Shown: positions 17,096 to 26,989, counted from the stretch's first letter. The stretch: DNA of 64,000 nucleotides from Pseudomonas sp. CROZ-RG-20F-R04-15 (GCF_022662375.1 NZ_JAKNQL010000004.1:248001-312000), one strand, 5' to 3'. Program-made: numbers and translations. The notes: a model not told the origin generated them from the letters alone.

Positions 17096-18985
17096 TTAGA
17101 AGTTCACGCCGAAGCTGAGCGCAACGAAGTCGCGATCATCCACAGTGGTGTACTTGCCATCGAAGAAGTTGGTGTAAGCCAGGCTCGCGGTGTAGGTGTT
17201 CTGGTATTCGGCATCGACGCCCAGGCTGACCGCTTTGCGACCTTCCTCGAAGTTACCGCCAGGGCCTGGCGAGTAACCGCTGACGTCGTGGGACCAGGCC
17301 ACGTTCGGCTTGAGGTTCACACCGGCGAAGACGTCGTTGTATTCCCAGATGGCGCGACCGCGGTAGCCCCACGACATCGACGTGGTGAAGCCGTCGTTGT
17401 CGCAGTTGCGGCTGCGGTTGTTCTGCGGCGAACCTGCCCCTGCACCGTTGATGGTGCTGGCATTGAGGATGTTGGCGCAGGTGTTGACACCGCCAGTGGC
17501 CGGCAACTCACCCGGGCCGTACACCGGATCGCGGCCATAACGCATGTCGGAACGGCTTTCCAGCCCGCCGACGTAGGTCGCGCCGACTTCGCCGACGAGG
17601 GTCAGACGGCTGGCGCCCATGACCTGATCGAAGAAGTGCGTGAACGTTGTCTGGATCTGGGTGATTTCCTTGCGCTCGTAACCGTGCAGATCCTGACCCG
17701 GCACGCCGTTCAGTATCGAAGCGTTGGTCAGTGCGCCGCCGATCGGACGCACACCGGCGAACAGGATGTCGGTGGAGTTCAGTTGTACCGGTGCGTTCGG
17801 ACGGTAGCTGATCTCACCACTCCACGCCGTACCGGTAGGCAGCGTGGTGGAGAAGCTCAGACCGTAGAGGCGAATGTCTTCAGGGTATTCAATGAAGTAA
17901 TTCGAGTTGCCCGCGACCAGCAATGGGGCGAGTGCCGCAAAAGGACCTGGCAGCGCGCGTGCCGTGTTGTAGACCGATTGTGGCGCACCGGTGGCGCTGA
18001 AGATCGGCGCACGGCTGTGGTAGTTCATGAAGTAGGCGCCGAACTCGGTGTCGAGCGGCTCGTACATGTATTTGAAGGATGCGCCCCACTGACCGCTGTC
18101 GCGGGCATCGCGGTCCGGACCACGGCGCACCAGAACGCCTTCTTCGTTGACGTTGACACCGTTGGCGGCCAATGGTCCCAGGGCGATGGCCGGGATTTGT
18201 GAACGCTTGTTCAGCACGCGCAGGTTGTCGTTGCAACCGTCGGCCACGATATCCGGCTGCGAGAAGAACGTGCCGCAGTTGTCGACAACGGTCTGGTCCC
18301 ATTCCAGTTGATAGAACGCTTCGGCCGAGAGGTTTTCGGTCAGGCTCTGCGAGACGTAGAACATGTTGACCGGGATCAGGCCTTCCTTGATCTCGGCACC
18401 CGGACGACGGAAAGCGGAGACGTCGATCGGGTTGATCGAGTTGATGCCGCCGCCGATGAAGGTACTTTCACCCCAGCTCACTACCTGCTTGCCCAGTCGC
18501 ACGGAACCCGGCTCATCGGCAATCGAGTAGTTGTGGTAGACGAAGGCGTCGAGTATCTCGGCGCCCGAAGACTTGGCGCCTTCTTTACGGCCCGAATCGC
18601 TGATGTCCTTGAACTCGCGGCTTTCATCCTTGAGTTCGAAGTCGTACCAGTATTTGCCACGGACGAACACGCCGGTGTCGCCGTACTTCAATTCAAGGTC
18701 ATGGATACCCTTGAAGATCTTCGAAAAGGTTTCACCGCTCTTGAAGTTGGCGTGACCGTCGTCGGACGTCTGCGACAGGCCGTGGCCGCCGTTGTTGACG
18801 CCGATGAGGTTCTTGTTCGGGTTCTGAGTAGACCAACTGGCACCGATCGACAGGGATGAGTCGAACTGGCCTTCGATTTCACCGACGTTGAAACTGACGC
18901 CGAATGCGGGCCCGGCGAGCGAAGAGGCAAGACTGACCGCCAGAGGCAGTTTCGCCCGGCGCCAGAACTGGTTTACTGAGGTCAT
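17096..18985 (-). CDS. DUF1302 outer-membrane protein
   Basis: A 629-residue predicted outer-membrane barrel. A signal peptide (ending near GPAFG) is followed by VSFNVGEIEGQFDSSLSIGASW, the usual DUF1302 start, then many alternating strands, ending in LSFGVNF with a C-terminal Phe as in barrel proteins. The upstream frame is open to 19240, but the ATG at 18985 has GGAG 8 bases upstream and begins the signal peptide. It forms an operon with DUF1329 and lies downstream of an acyl-CoA synthetase. Probable role: envelope passage of a hydrophobic substrate (inference). Confidence 0.9.
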   Translation of the reverse strand: MTSVNQFWRRAKLPLAVSLASSLAGPAFGVSFNVGEIEGQFDSSLSIGASWSTQNPNKNLIGVNNGGHGLSQTSDDGHANFKSGETFSKIFKGIHDLELKYGDTGVFVRGKYWYDFELKDESREFKDISDSGRKEGAKSSGAEILDAFVYHNYSIADEPGSVRLGKQVVSWGESTFIGGGINSINPIDVSAFRRPGAEIKEGLIPVNMFYVSQSLTENLSAEAFYQLEWDQTVVDNCGTFFSQPDIVADGCNDNLRVLNKRSQIPAIALGPLAANGVNVNEEGVLVRRGPDRDARDSGQWGASFKYMYEPLDTEFGAYFMNYHSRAPIFSATGAPQSVYNTARALPGPFAALAPLLVAGNSNYFIEYPEDIRLYGLSFSTTLPTGTAWSGEISYRPNAPVQLNSTDILFAGVRPIGGALTNASILNGVPGQDLHGYERKEITQIQTTFTHFFDQVMGASRLTLVGEVGATYVGGLESRSDMRYGRDPVYGPGELPATGGVNTCANILNASTINGAGAGSPQNNRSRNCDNDGFTTSMSWGYRGRAIWEYNDVFAGVNLKPNVAWSHDVSGYSPGPGGNFEEGRKAVSLGVDAEYQNTYTASLAYTNFFDGKYTTVDDRDFVALSFGVNF

Positions 18986-19322
18986 CGACGCTACTCCATG
19001 TGCATTATTGTTATGGCAGTGAGTACTTTTAAAAACGCCTGAAGGACCGGGTGCCAGAGACAGCCCGAAGTCACTCCAAAGATGCATCGCCCCGTTTTGT
19101 GCGTTTGCCCCGTTCTTAAAAATCCTTGAGCGGACTATAGCCAGCAGGTGGTACTGCTTGATCCCTCTAAAGTGTGATTTGCAGCTGCCAACCACTCTGG
19201 AACAGTCCTTTCGCCAGTCCGACAGATGTCGGCACGGCAAGGATGGCCTAATTTTTCGATTTCACAAGCCAAGCGCTTGCTTGGTGGGTCTGGCGCGCCG
19301 GTTTCGGCGCGCCAGCAGACAC
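18986..19322. other. 337-base intergenic region upstream of DUF1302
   Basis: This gap probably carries the promoter of the DUF1302-DUF1329 operon. It contains an inverted repeat AGCAG-N6-CTGCT at 19142-19157, a candidate operator. Next to the acyl-CoA synthetase stop is a strong GC stem, TGGCGCGCCG/CGGCGCGCCA (19292-19317), without a T-run. No gene is apparent. Confidence 0.4.
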
Positions 19323-21005
19323 TTAAAGTGTCGAGAGGAAGGTGCTGTTGTTGGCCTGCCATTCGGTGATGTCGAGGCGGATGCGCTTCTTGTCGAGCTT
19401 GCCGACGCTGGTCTTGGGAATTTCGGTAACAAGGGCGATCTGACTCGGAATCGCCCACTTGCTCAAGTGGCCCAACTCCACGAACGGCTTGAGGTGTTCC
19501 TTGAGCTCACGCGCCCCGATCACGTGCCCTTCGCGGATCACCAGCAGAGCAAACGGACGCTCGCCCCACTGCGGATCGGCGATGCCCACCACTGCTACTT
19601 CGCGTACCGCGACGTGACGGCTGATCAAATCCTCGAGGTCCAGAGAAGAGATCCATTCGCCGCCGGTCTTGATCACGTCCTTGATGCGGTCGCGGATATC
19701 GATCACGCCCATGCTGTCGAGTGTGGCGACGTCGCCAGTGTGCAGCCAGCCGCCGGCCCAGAGCTCGGCGCCCTTCTGCGGCTCGTTGAAATAACCCTCG
19801 GTGAGCCACGGGGCGCGCAGCACCAATTCGCCTTGGGTCTCACCGTCGGCGGGGAGAAATTTACCCTCGCCGTCAACGATCGCCGCTTCCACCAGCGGCC
19901 CCGGTACGCCAGCCTTGATCCGGTAAGTGGTGCGTTCGTCTTCGGTGCCGGCCATCAGCTCATCGTTGAGGTGCGCGCAGGAAACCAATGGCCCGGTTTC
20001 CGACATGCCGTAGGCGGCGGTGAGCTGAATGCCGCGCGCCTTGGCGGTTTCGTACAGGGTGCGATTGAGCGCGCTGCCGCCAATGACGATTTTCCAGCCG
20101 CCGAAATCAGTGTTCTGCGCGCCTTTGGCGTTGAGCAGCATTTGCAGGATGGTCGGCACGCAGTGAGAGAAGGTGACCTTTTCCTTGCGCCACAACTCGA
20201 CGAGAAACTCGGGATCGTAACGCCCCGGATAAACCTGTTTAAGGCCAAGCATGGTCGCCACGTACGGCAGACCCCAGGCGTGAACGTGGAACATCGGCGT
20301 GATCGGCATGTACACATCGTTGGTGCCAAGCAGGCGCACGCTGTCAATCGAGCCCATGATCGTCGACACGCCCATGGTGTGCAGCACCAGTTGCCGATGG
20401 GTGAAATACACGCCTTTCGGGTTGCCAGTGGTGCCGGTGGTGTAGAACGTGGTGGCGACGGAGTTTTCGTCGAAGTCCTGGAAGTCGTACTGCGGGCTCG
20501 CGGCGGCCAGCAGTTGCTCGTACTCGCCGACCAGATTCGGCAAGTCGGCAGTTTTCTCCGGCAGATCGGTCAGCAGCAGGGTTTTCTCGACCGTGGTCAG
20601 GTGCGGTGCGATCGCTTGGTACAGGCCAACAAACTCGCTGTTGACCAGCACAAAGCGGTCCTCGGCGTGGTTCATGGTGTAGAGGATCTGTTCCGGCGAC
20701 AGACGCACGTTGATCGTGTGGATCACCGCGCCAATCATCGGAATCGCAAACATGCATTCCAGATAACGGTGGCTGTCCCAGTCCATCACCGCCACCGTAT
20801 CACCGGCCTTCACACCGGCCGCCGTGAGCACATTGGCCAGGCGTGCCACCCGTTCGATCAGCGTCGGGTAGCTATAGCGCAACTGGTCACGGTAGATGAT
20901 CTCGCGGGTTTTCTCGTAACGGGCGCCGGACATCAGCAGCCGTTTGATCAGCAATGGATACTGGTAGGCCCCATCGGCCGGGGGAATGACGCGAGTCTGC
21001 AACAT
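19323..21005 (-). CDS. AMP-binding fatty-acyl-CoA synthetase (medium/long-chain, FadD-like)
   Basis: A 560-residue ANL-superfamily ligase that activates a carboxylic acid to acyl-AMP and then acyl-CoA. Core motifs appear in order: [10 protein letters not shown] (A3), [10 protein letters not shown] (A5), GWLHTGDVA (A7), [14 protein letters not shown] (A8) and [11 protein letters not shown] with the catalytic Lys (A10). The sequence type ([23 protein letters not shown]) belongs to the long-chain fatty acid/alkanoate group. The chain length cannot be told from sequence. It is on the same strand as the DUF1302-DUF1329 pair and probably acts on the compound they carry. Confidence 0.92.
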   Translation of the reverse strand: MLQTRVIPPADGAYQYPLLIKRLLMSGARYEKTREIIYRDQLRYSYPTLIERVARLANVLTAAGVKAGDTVAVMDWDSHRYLECMFAIPMIGAVIHTINVRLSPEQILYTMNHAEDRFVLVNSEFVGLYQAIAPHLTTVEKTLLLTDLPEKTADLPNLVGEYEQLLAAASPQYDFQDFDENSVATTFYTTGTTGNPKGVYFTHRQLVLHTMGVSTIMGSIDSVRLLGTNDVYMPITPMFHVHAWGLPYVATMLGLKQVYPGRYDPEFLVELWRKEKVTFSHCVPTILQMLLNAKGAQNTDFGGWKIVIGGSALNRTLYETAKARGIQLTAAYGMSETGPLVSCAHLNDELMAGTEDERTTYRIKAGVPGPLVEAAIVDGEGKFLPADGETQGELVLRAPWLTEGYFNEPQKGAELWAGGWLHTGDVATLDSMGVIDIRDRIKDVIKTGGEWISSLDLEDLISRHVAVREVAVVGIADPQWGERPFALLVIREGHVIGARELKEHLKPFVELGHLSKWAIPSQIALVTEIPKTSVGKLDKKRIRLDITEWQANNSTFLSTL

Positions 21006-21151
21006 AAGAATCCCTTTTCTGACTGCACGGTGTTGGCGTAGAGATTGGTACTCTAGAACCCTTATACGCCAGCCAAATCAGCCAAAGGAATGATTTGCAA
21101 AGCCGTACAAATGCTAGCTTTGCGCCAGCATTTGCCGGTTTTCGTTATCTG

Positions 21152-22336
21152 TCAGGCGGTTTGTCCTACAGCCTCTTCAGAAGGCGTACGTGGGAAAACC
21201 ACCGCAGCGAGGAAGGTCAACGCGCCGAAGCCCGCAAGAATCAAATACAGGCCTACGAAACCTTGGCGCGGTTCGACATAGGAAATCAGCGGAATCGCCG
21301 TCGCACTGGCACCGAACGATAAACAGTAACGCAGGGCGAAGATTCGCGATTGCCATTGCGGGGCGACGAAGTTGGCAACCATTGCATCGTTCACTGTTAC
21401 CTGACCAAACACCACGAACATGAACGCTGCGCCGAGGGCGATTACCGTCCAGCCGTCGGCATAAGCCAGCGCGAACAGCAGCGGTGCCTGGCACAACGTC
21501 AGGACAATGAACGGCCACTTCAGACTGAAGCGGTGCAACACTCGGCCAATGCTCAACTGCGCCACCGCGCCAAACGCATAAGCCAGACTGACCACCACAC
21601 CGAGGGTTTGCGGCGAAGCGAACAGCTCATGCAAACGTTCCTGAAACAGTTTCGGATAAGTCATGGTGGTGGCGTTGAACACCACGCCGCCAGTGGCGGT
21701 GGCCAGCGCCAGCACGCCAAACACCATGACCATCGAAATGCGCTGGCCCGCGGCGCCTTTGAGCGGCGTGTGCGGGCGTTTCGGGATCGGTTCTTCTCGC
21801 ACCTGCAAGGCGAAACCGATGCCCAACACAATCGCCACCACGCCCGGTAACAGAAACGCCGAGCGCCAGCCGAACTGCGCCACCAGCAAGCCTGTGATCA
21901 GCGCCGAAAACGCCACGCCCAGATTGCCCCACATGCCGTTGATGCCAATTTCACGGCCACGGTTTTGCGCATAAGCCACCAGCATCGCCGTGCCCACCGG
22001 GTGATAAATCGCTGCGAAAATGCCGATCAGGGTCAGGCCGGTCACCAGCATGGTCGGGCTGTTGCTCAGGCCGGTGAAAATCGCCGAAGCGCCAATACCG
22101 AAGAAAAACACCAGCATCATCTGCCGCCGACTCCAGTGATCGCCGAGCCAACCGGCGGGTAGCGAGCAGGCACCGAAGGCAATGAAGCCCCCCAGTGACA
22201 GGCCGATCAGCGCGGCATAGTCGAGACCAAAGGCCTCGGTCATGCCGAGCACGGCGGCGGGAAAAATCAGCATGAACATGTGATCGATCACATGCGCGGC
22301 GTTGATGTAGCGGATGACGTTTCTCGATTGATTCAT
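21152..22336 (-). CDS. MFS transporter, fosmidomycin-resistance (Fsr)-like
   Basis: A 394-residue inner-membrane protein with 12 predicted membrane helices. The start YINAAHVIDHMFMLIFPAAV and the loop PAGWLGDHWSRRQMM (the MFS A-motif) fit the Fsr-like branch, with FAAIYHPVGTAML in helix 4. A central hydrophilic loop (EEPIPKRPHTPLKG) separates the two halves. The substrate is unknown. It is divergent from an AraC-type regulator gene, which probably controls it. Confidence 0.88.
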   Translation of the reverse strand: MNQSRNVIRYINAAHVIDHMFMLIFPAAVLGMTEAFGLDYAALIGLSLGGFIAFGACSLPAGWLGDHWSRRQMMLVFFFGIGASAIFTGLSNSPTMLVTGLTLIGIFAAIYHPVGTAMLVAYAQNRGREIGINGMWGNLGVAFSALITGLLVAQFGWRSAFLLPGVVAIVLGIGFALQVREEPIPKRPHTPLKGAAGQRISMVMVFGVLALATATGGVVFNATTMTYPKLFQERLHELFASPQTLGVVVSLAYAFGAVAQLSIGRVLHRFSLKWPFIVLTLCQAPLLFALAYADGWTVIALGAAFMFVVFGQVTVNDAMVANFVAPQWQSRIFALRYCLSFGASATAIPLISYVEPRQGFVGLYLILAGFGALTFLAAVVFPRTPSEEAVGQTA

Positions 22337-22422
22337 GGCTGCACGCTTTTACGTTGTTGTGTACCGCTTATGCTAAGTTGGCGAAAAAGCGCATTCCTGC
22401 CAAACAAGTCATCGAATCCGAC

Positions 22423-23187
22423 ATGTTGATCAGCCACTTCGAACACGGCCCGGTGAGCGCCTATCCCCGGGATTATCTGGACGGCGCGCACCAGCCGTTG
22501 CATCTGCATCGCGAGGCGCAGTTGTTGTATGCCGTCAGCGGGATCATGCGCGTGGTCACCGAACGCGGGGCGTGGGTGATTCCGCCGAGCCGCGCGGTAT
22601 GGATTCCACCAGAGGTGGGGCACGAGATTTTCATGAGTGGCGATGTGCAAATGCGCTCGCTGTTCATCGCTCCCGAGCTGTCGCCCGCCGCCCTGCAGCA
22701 ATGCTGTGTGCTGGCGGTGACGCCGTTGTTGCGCGAGCTGATCCTGCGTGCCGTGCAAGGCCCGCCGCACGCCGACAATCCGTTGATTCAGCAATTGATG
22801 CTCGAAGAACTGGCCAGCCTGGAAAACCTGCCGCTGCATATCCCGATGCCCACTGACCGGCGCCTGCAGAACATCTGTCTGGCGCTGCTGCACACGCCCG
22901 ATCATCCCAATACGCTGGAAGACTGGGCTCAGCAGGTCGGTGCCAGCTCACGGACATTGGCGCGGTTGTTCCAGCAACAATTGCAGATGAGTTTCAACGC
23001 CTGGCGCCAGCAATTGCGCCTGATGGAAGCCCTGCCGCGCCTGCTCGCCGGAGACAGCGTGCAGCGTGTGGCGCAGGACCTGGGTTACGGCAGCGCGCGG
23101 GCGTTCAGCGCGATGTTTCGGCGTTTGCTTGGGGAGAATCCCCGCGACTACTTGAATACCCTGAGCAAGCTCAGCGCACTCCTTTAG
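22423..23187 (+). CDS. AraC-family regulator with N-terminal cupin domain
   Basis: A 254-residue regulator. The N-terminal cupin has a metal/ligand-type HLHREAQLLYAVSG and PPSRAVWIPPEVGHEI. The C-terminal AraC domain has WAQQVGASSRTLARLFQQQ and VAQDLGYGSARAFSAMFRRLLGENP. The frame is open from a TTG at 22354, but the cupin homology begins after the ATG at 22423; neither has a strong ribosome site. It is divergent from the MFS gene, so it is most likely that gene's regulator, as is common for this subfamily. Confidence 0.87.
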   Translation: MLISHFEHGPVSAYPRDYLDGAHQPLHLHREAQLLYAVSGIMRVVTERGAWVIPPSRAVWIPPEVGHEIFMSGDVQMRSLFIAPELSPAALQQCCVLAVTPLLRELILRAVQGPPHADNPLIQQLMLEELASLENLPLHIPMPTDRRLQNICLALLHTPDHPNTLEDWAQQVGASSRTLARLFQQQLQMSFNAWRQQLRLMEALPRLLAGDSVQRVAQDLGYGSARAFSAMFRRLLGENPRDYLNTLSKLSALL

Positions 23188-23202
23188 AAATCACCCCAAT
23201 AA

Positions 23203-23298
23203 CTTGTGGGAGCGAGCCTGCTCGCGAAGGCGGTAAATCAGCCGCTAACGATATCGACTGACAAGACGCCTTCGCGAGCAGGCTCGCTCCCACAGGTT
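23203..23298. repeat. REP palindrome pair
   Basis: Inverted REP cores (TGTGGGAGCGAGCCTGCTCG) are separated by about 45 bases, between convergent genes. Confidence 0.9.
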
Positions 23299-23313
23299 GT
23301 TCTCGGTGTTTTC

Positions 23314-23943
23314 TCAATGCATCTCGGTGAAGGCGATTTTCACGCCGAGAGCGATCAGCACCGCGCCCATCGTGCGATCGAACCAGTGGCCCATGCGGGC
23401 GAAACCGGCGCGCACGCGTTGCTGGCTGAACAGCATCGCGACGAGGCAAAACCACAGGGCCGTTGCGACCGCCAGATAAACCCCGTAACCGGCCTGTATC
23501 GCCAGCGGCGTATGCGGGTTGATCACCACGGTGAACAGCGACAGGAAGAACAGCGTGGCTTTCGGATTCAGACCGTTGGTCACAAAGCCCGAGGTGAACG
23601 CGCCGCGAGCGGTGCGCACGCCGGCCTCTTTGTGCAGATCATCGGTCACGGTTTTTGCCGGTTGCGCACGCAAGGCTTTGAAACCGATGTACAGCAGATA
23701 AGCCGCAGCGGCCCATTTCAAGGCGTTGAACAGCACGATCGACTGCGAAACGATCAGGCCGATACCGAGCAGCGAATAACCGACGTGGAGGAAAATTGCC
23801 GTGCCCACACCCAGTGCGGTCCAGGTGCCGGCGCGGCGACCGTGGGTCACGCTCTCGCGCACCACCACGGCAAAGTCCGGGCCGGGGCTGGCCACGGCCA
23901 ACAGATGGATCAGTGCAACGGTCACGAACTCGGTCCAGTACAT
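23314..23943 (-). CDS. LysE/RhtB-family amino-acid exporter
   Basis: A 209-residue inner-membrane exporter of the LysE superfamily with six predicted helices. It has the family signature SPGPDFAVVVRESVTHG near the N-terminus, TALGVGTAIFLHVGYSLLG, and GFVTNGLNPKATLFFLSLF in the middle. Members export homoserine, threonine, lysine or other amino acids; the substrate here cannot be assigned. It appears to be a single gene. Confidence 0.9.
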   Translation of the reverse strand: MYWTEFVTVALIHLLAVASPGPDFAVVVRESVTHGRRAGTWTALGVGTAIFLHVGYSLLGIGLIVSQSIVLFNALKWAAAAYLLYIGFKALRAQPAKTVTDDLHKEAGVRTARGAFTSGFVTNGLNPKATLFFLSLFTVVINPHTPLAIQAGYGVYLAVATALWFCLVAMLFSQQRVRAGFARMGHWFDRTMGAVLIALGVKIAFTEMH

Positions 23944-24034
23944 GGGGGCTCCTTTCGGCCAAGCGTATCAATTTGTTTCATCTGGTAGGCTCGGCAGATT
24001 ACGCCCTACGCTCACAGCACAAAAGGTACAGTTG

Positions 24035-25000
24035 ATGACGAACACGCGCCGCGCGGTATTCCTTGATCACCCTTCGCTGGATCTCGGCGATCTGGACCTC
24101 AGTCCATTGCGTGATTGTTTCAGCGATTTGCAGTTGTTCGCCCAGACTTTGCCCGAGCAGGTTGCCGAGCGCCTGCAAGGCGCCACCGTGGCGATCAGCA
24201 ACAAGATCCTGATCGACGCCGCCGCGATGGCCGCCAATCCCGATCTGAAACTGATCCTGATCACCGCCACCGGCACTAACAACGTCGACCTCGCTGCCGC
24301 CCGCGCGCAGGGCATCACCGTGTGCAACTGCCAGGGTTACGGCACGCCGTCGGTGGCGCAGCACACGATCATGCTGCTGCTCAACCTCGCCACCCGCCTG
24401 GCCGATTACCAGAAAGCCGTCAGCGAAGGCCGTTGGCAGCAGGCCAAACAGTTCTGTCTGCTCGACTATCCGATCGTTGAGCTGGAAGGCAAAACCCTCG
24501 GCCTGCTCGGTCATGGCGAACTCGGTGGCGCGGTAGCGCGGCTGGCCGAAGCCTTCGGCATGCGCGTGTTGCTCGGGCAGATTCCCGGGCGCCCTGCTCG
24601 CCCGGATCGTCTGCCGCTGGATCAATTGCTGCCACAAATCGACGCCCTCACTCTGCATTGCCCGCTCAACGAGCACACGCGCCACTTCATCGGTGCCCGC
24701 GAACTGGCCTCGATGAAGCCCGGTGCGTTCGTGGTCAACACCGCCCGTGGCGGTCTGATCGATGAACAGGCGCTGGCCGATGCCTTGCGCAATGGCCACC
24801 TCGGCGGCGCGGCTACCGATGTGTTGAGTGTCGAGCCACCGACCCAAGGCAATCCGTTGCTCGCGGCGGACATTCCACGCCTGATCGTTACGCCACACAA
24901 CGCCTGGGGTAGTCGCGAGGCACGCCAGCGCATTGTCGGCCAATTGCGCGAAAACGCTCAGGCGTTCTTCAGCGGTAAGGCGCTGCGGGTCGTCAGTTGA
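24035..25000 (+). CDS. hprA: D-2-hydroxyacid dehydrogenase (glycerate/hydroxypyruvate type)
   Basis: A 321-residue NAD(P)-dependent dehydrogenase that interconverts a 2-oxoacid and a D-2-hydroxyacid, probably hydroxypyruvate/glyoxylate and D-glycerate/glycolate. The Rossmann motif is GLLGHGELGG. Catalytic residues are the Arg in NTARGGLID, the Glu in VLSVEPP and the His in VTPHNAWGS. The ATG at 24035 is chosen because family similarity starts at MTNTRRAVFLDHP, with AAAGG upstream; the frame runs further back. It lies 32 bases before rsmC, an order I recall as conserved in Pseudomonas. The symbol rests on that synteny. Confidence 0.87.
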   Translation: MTNTRRAVFLDHPSLDLGDLDLSPLRDCFSDLQLFAQTLPEQVAERLQGATVAISNKILIDAAAMAANPDLKLILITATGTNNVDLAAARAQGITVCNCQGYGTPSVAQHTIMLLLNLATRLADYQKAVSEGRWQQAKQFCLLDYPIVELEGKTLGLLGHGELGGAVARLAEAFGMRVLLGQIPGRPARPDRLPLDQLLPQIDALTLHCPLNEHTRHFIGARELASMKPGAFVVNTARGGLIDEQALADALRNGHLGGAATDVLSVEPPTQGNPLLAADIPRLIVTPHNAWGSREARQRIVGQLRENAQAFFSGKALRVVS

Positions 25001-25032
25001 TAAACTGCGGCACTTTTTTTTGAGGAGCAGTT

Positions 25033-26031
25033 ATGGATCCGCGCAGTGAAGTACTGCTTCGTCAGCCCGAGTTGTTTCAAGGTTCGCTGTTGCTGGCCGG
25101 TTTGCCCGCCGACGATTTGCTCGGTCGCCTGCCCAACGCGTTCGGCTGGTGCTGGCATGCCGGCGACCAGGCCGCGCTGGACGCACGTTTCGAAGGTCGC
25201 AGCCATTTCGGCGTGAACGTGCCGGAGCGCGAGTTCGACAGCGCCGTGGTGTTTCTGCCCAAGTCCAAGGACCTGACCGATTACATCCTCAACGCCGTGG
25301 CTGCGCGTCTGGCCGGGCGTGAAGTGTTTCTGGTCGGGGAAAAACGCAGCGGCATCGAGGGTGCATCCAAGCAGCTCAATCCGTTCGGCAAGCCACGCAA
25401 GCTCGACAGCGCGCGCCACTGCCAGTTGTGGCAAGTGACTGTGGCCAACGCCCCGGAAGCGAAATCCCTGGAAAGTCTGGCACAGACTTACGAACTGCCA
25501 CTGGCTGAAGGCCCATTGAAAGTCATCAGCCTGCCGGGCGTGTTCAGCCACGGTCGCCTGGATCGCGGCAGCGCCCTGTTGCTGGAGCATCTGGACAAAT
25601 TGCCGAGCGGCCATTTGCTCGACTTCGGTTGCGGCGCTGGCGTGCTGGGGGCTGCGGTAAAACGTCGCTATCCGCACAATCAAGTGACGTTGCTGGACGT
25701 GGATGCTTTCGCTGCTGCCAGCAGCCGTCTGACGCTGGCTGCCAACGGTCTGGAAGCCGAAGTGTTGACCGGGGACGGGATCGACGCTGCGCCGATGGGT
25801 TTGAACGCGATTCTGAGCAACCCGCCGTTTCATGTCGGCGTACACACCGATTATTTCGCTACGGAAAACTTGCTGCGAAAAGCGGCCAAACATCTGAAAA
25901 ACGGCGGCGAACTGCGCTTGGTGGCGAACAGCTTCCTCAAGTATCAGCCGCTGATCGAAGAACATCTGGGCGTGTGTGCGATCAAGGCCGAGGGCAATGG
26001 TTTCCGGATTTACCGAGCCAAGCGCGGCTGA
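25033..26031 (+). CDS. rsmC: 16S rRNA (guanine(1207)-N2)-methyltransferase
   Basis: A SAM-dependent enzyme that methylates G1207 of 16S rRNA in the 30S subunit. The 332-residue protein has the RsmC two-domain layout: a degenerate N-terminal methyltransferase domain (about 1-160) and an active C-terminal domain. The latter carries the SAM motif [12 protein letters not shown] and the catalytic NPPFH motif (residues about 262-266), followed by [23 protein letters not shown] precedes the ATG. Confidence 0.93.
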   Translation: MDPRSEVLLRQPELFQGSLLLAGLPADDLLGRLPNAFGWCWHAGDQAALDARFEGRSHFGVNVPEREFDSAVVFLPKSKDLTDYILNAVAARLAGREVFLVGEKRSGIEGASKQLNPFGKPRKLDSARHCQLWQVTVANAPEAKSLESLAQTYELPLAEGPLKVISLPGVFSHGRLDRGSALLLEHLDKLPSGHLLDFGCGAGVLGAAVKRRYPHNQVTLLDVDAFAAASSRLTLAANGLEAEVLTGDGIDAAPMGLNAILSNPPFHVGVHTDYFATENLLRKAAKHLKNGGELRLVANSFLKYQPLIEEHLGVCAIKAEGNGFRIYRAKRG

Positions 26032-26089
26032 AACCTCTTTTAAAAAAGAGGCTTGCTCAATCGGATTTGCCTAGGCAGAATCCGCTCCG

Positions 26090-26285
26090 TCCTAGGGGAG
26101 TAGTCTCCCACGAGCGCCAAGCTCGTCCGGCATACGTCAACATACTTGATCCTCAGATCATGGCGTATGCGACCCAAGCGTCCGCAGCAGACGGATCGCA
26201 GGGTTTGACAAGACCTATGACACGCACACCTTACCCGGGGCGGGAAGGCTGTACGTGTCATAGCCGTGTCGACCCGCCCCTTAGG
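26090..26285 (+). promoter_or_regulatory. Manganese-sensing yybP-ykoY riboswitch
   Basis: The leader of the UPF0016 gene has the hallmarks of this Mn2+ riboswitch: GGGGAGTAG (26095-26103), GTCAACATAC in the junction and AGACCTATGACACG (26211-26224), which pairs with CGTGTCATAG (26254-26263). A second pairing, GGGGCGGG (26237-26244) with CCCGCCCC (26273-26280), abuts the AGGA ribosome site and crosses the first. It is a plausible expression platform that controls translation. Known members switch on Mn2+ exporters when Mn2+ is high, which fits the gene downstream. Boundaries are approximate. Confidence 0.92.
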
Positions 26286-26293
26286 AAATCCTG

Positions 26294-26878
26294 ATGCTGG
26301 ACTCGTTACTCGTTCCCACCGCAATCGTTGCCTTGGCCGAAATCGGCGACAAGACGCAACTGCTCGCGCTGATTCTCGCCGCTCGCTTCCGCAAACCCTG
26401 GCCGATCATTGCCGGCATTGTCGCTGCGACCCTGGCCAACCACGCAGCAGCCGGTGCGGTAGGCGCCTGGTTCGGCAGTTTCTTCTCGAATGCGACACTG
26501 CACTGGATCCTCGCCGCAAGCTTCACGGCCACGGCGTTGTGGACGCTGGTCCCGGACAAAATGGACGACGATGAAACCAGCACCGCGCGCAAGTTCGGGC
26601 CGTTCCTGACCACGCTGATTGCGTTCTTCCTGGCGGAAATGGGCGACAAGACTCAGGTCGCGACAGTGATGCTCGCCGCGCAATATCCGGAACTGTGGCT
26701 GGTAATTATCGGTACTACTGCGGGCATGTTGATTGCCAACGTGCCAGTGGTTCTGGCGGGTAATTTTGCTGCGGACAAACTGCCGCTGACCTTGATCCGC
26801 CGCCTCGCGGCTTCGGCGTTCATGATTCTGGCGATCGTTGCGGTGTACAAGGCGATGCAGAGCAGTGGCTGGGTGTGA
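26294..26878 (+). CDS. UPF0016/GDT1 (TMEM165)-family manganese exporter
   Basis: A 194-residue inner-membrane protein of the CaCA2/UPF0016 family with six predicted helices in two repeats. Each repeat carries the E-x-G-D-K-T signature: EIGDKT at residues 16-21 and EMGDKT at 115-120. These line the cation path. Bacterial homologues (for example MneA of Vibrio) export Mn2+. The Mn2+ riboswitch in its leader supports that substrate here. AGGA lies 7 bases before the ATG. Confidence 0.92.
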   Translation: MLDSLLVPTAIVALAEIGDKTQLLALILAARFRKPWPIIAGIVAATLANHAAAGAVGAWFGSFFSNATLHWILAASFTATALWTLVPDKMDDDETSTARKFGPFLTTLIAFFLAEMGDKTQVATVMLAAQYPELWLVIIGTTAGMLIANVPVVLAGNFAADKLPLTLIRRLAASAFMILAIVAVYKAMQSSGWV

Positions 26879-26908
26879 CGGCGTAAGTCGATAGACCGCG
26901 TCAGCGTT

Positions 26909-26989
26909 CTTCGTCGGAACGCCGCCCGGAGACAGGCTCGCTCCCACAATGGAATGCATTTCAAAGTGGGAGCGAGCCTGCTCGCGAAG
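26909..26989. repeat. Composite REP element
   Basis: An 81-base unit: CTTCGTCGGAACGCCGCCCGGA joined to two inverted REP half-sites around a GGAATGCATT loop. The same unit occurs inverted at 40856-40935. Confidence 0.8.

Noticed and set aside
15470..18202. A 910-codon open frame on the plus strand
   Set aside because: It lies opposite the DUF1329 and DUF1302 genes, whose signal peptides, conserved blocks and ribosome sites are clear. Long antisense frames are expected from GC-rich third positions.
19292..19317. TGGCGCGCC palindrome as terminator of the acyl-CoA synthetase gene
   Set aside because: The stem is strong but no T-run follows on the minus strand, so intrinsic termination is not supported. 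It is mentioned in the intergenic entry only.
22354..22422. Upstream TTG start for the AraC-type regulator
   Set aside because: It lacks a ribosome site and adds 23 residues with no similarity to the cupin domain. The ATG at 22423 is preferred, though not certain.
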